From Eubacteriales bacterium (GTDB lineage Bacteria; Bacillota; Clostridia; Christensenellales; Aristaeellaceae), in assembly GCA_028693055.1 (NCBI GenBank), contig JAQUWD010000021.1, forward strand, positions 1 to 55,229: DNA of 55,229 nt. Direction: 5' to 3'. Below, piece by piece: positions 54,915 through 55,229 of the stretch (position 1 is its first letter; each line of letters opens with the position of its first letter). A program made the translations under genes and the position numbers. The notes under the pieces were generated by a model. It did not search any database. It had not been told where the DNA came from and saw only the letters and a program-made list of their open reading frames with translations.

Positions 54915-55115
54915 TGAAGTGCCTCCTTTTGAACTTTGAAGTGATTTCAGTTTTATCTCAATTCGTTTATGAAAGGATATTCGAGCTTAAGGTTTGATTG
55001 TCCTGCTGAAATTGATAAAATTTTGTTTTAGATGGTTTAATTTTATCCATATTGTTAATTATTTCACATATAGCTGCTTTGGGTTGGCGTCAAAACCACT
55101 GTCCTTCCGGCTAGG

Positions 55116-55144
55116 TTGCGCCATATCATATTTTCCTTTATAAT
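55116..55144 (+). promoter_or_regulatory. Promoter of the gene at the right edge
   Basis: TTGCGC, 17 bases, TATAAT lies 52 bases before the start codon at 55197. The 200 bases before it, back to the EAL gene, are AT-rich; I see no other clear element in them. Confidence 0.7.
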
Positions 55145-55196
55145 GCGGAGCGTTATCTATTTCCTATTTTATTTGGCATCATAACGGAGGTACGCA

Positions 55197-55229
55197 ATGC
55201 AACAGAAAGGAACGGTATGGATGATCGGG
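55197..55229 (+). CDS. Start of an unidentified gene (first eleven codons)
   Basis: An ATG six bases after GGAGG opens a frame that reads MQQKGTVWMIG and continues past the end of the window. The promoter upstream supports a real gene. The product cannot be named. Confidence 0.65.
   Translation, partial: MQQKGTVWMIG

Overview
The window looks like a chromosomal segment of a Clostridia-type Bacillota (Firmicute), probably an anaerobic gut or rumen carbohydrate fermenter. The evidence is strong AGGAGG-type ribosome binding sites, frequent GTG/TTG starts, near-consensus sigma-A promoters, a GAAC-N4-GTTC Gram-positive SOS box, a class 1B PyrD with PyrK, PyrI next to PyrB, a yjdF gene with a probable riboswitch, and phosphorolytic sugar enzymes. 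The genus cannot be fixed from the sequence. No rRNA, tRNA, transposase, phage gene or CRISPR array was seen.

Positions 1-13359 hold a sugar-utilisation locus. One long minus-strand operon starts at a strong promoter (11809-11836) with a palindromic operator. It encodes an ABC importer (binding protein and two permeases), a PhnP-like MBL-fold hydrolase, a LacI regulator, a serine beta-lactamase-fold hydrolase, a beta-propeller glycosidase-like protein, a metallophosphoesterase, a P-loop kinase and a GH13 sucrose-phosphorylase-like enzyme, and it runs out of the window. A sulfatase without a signal peptide is divergent from it. The set suggests uptake of a small decorated glycoside that is stripped and split by phosphorolysis in the cytoplasm.

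Positions 13330-18986 hold yjdF behind a probable azaaromatic-sensing riboswitch, fucO (lactaldehyde reductase), a cellobiose phosphorylase with a LacI-type operator, and a PAS-GGDEF diguanylate cyclase. Positions 18990-29561 hold a complete UMP pathway on the minus strand: pyrC-carA-carB-pyrK-pyrD-pyrF-pyrE, then 564 bases of hairpin-rich repeats, then pyrB-pyrI.

Positions 29663-32418 (plus strand) hold a tandem GNAT protein, a YgjP-type metallopeptidase and a membrane-anchored esterase. Positions 32400-34803 hold a polar amino-acid ABC importer. A duplicated 187-bp structured element (34834-35201) follows. The aroA-aroC-rlmD-HD operon lies at 39662-35206. Further minus-strand genes are an AEC carrier, a YhhN/TMEM86 protein, a membrane metallophosphoesterase, a lipoprotein, mtnA, and an XRE regulator with its membrane partner behind an array of TTTGCAA sites. 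A lactonase-fold protein follows.

Positions 46087-54136 (plus strand) hold an SOS-controlled DinB polymerase, an autoregulated TetR gene with two MutS-like ATPase remnants that look like the product of a deletion between tandem paralogues, and a MarR-controlled heterodimeric ABC exporter. A degenerate EAL-domain protein and the start of a further gene end the window. The points most worth a second look are the sugar operon, the yjdF element, the MutS-like deletion junction, the three repeat families and the XRE operator array.
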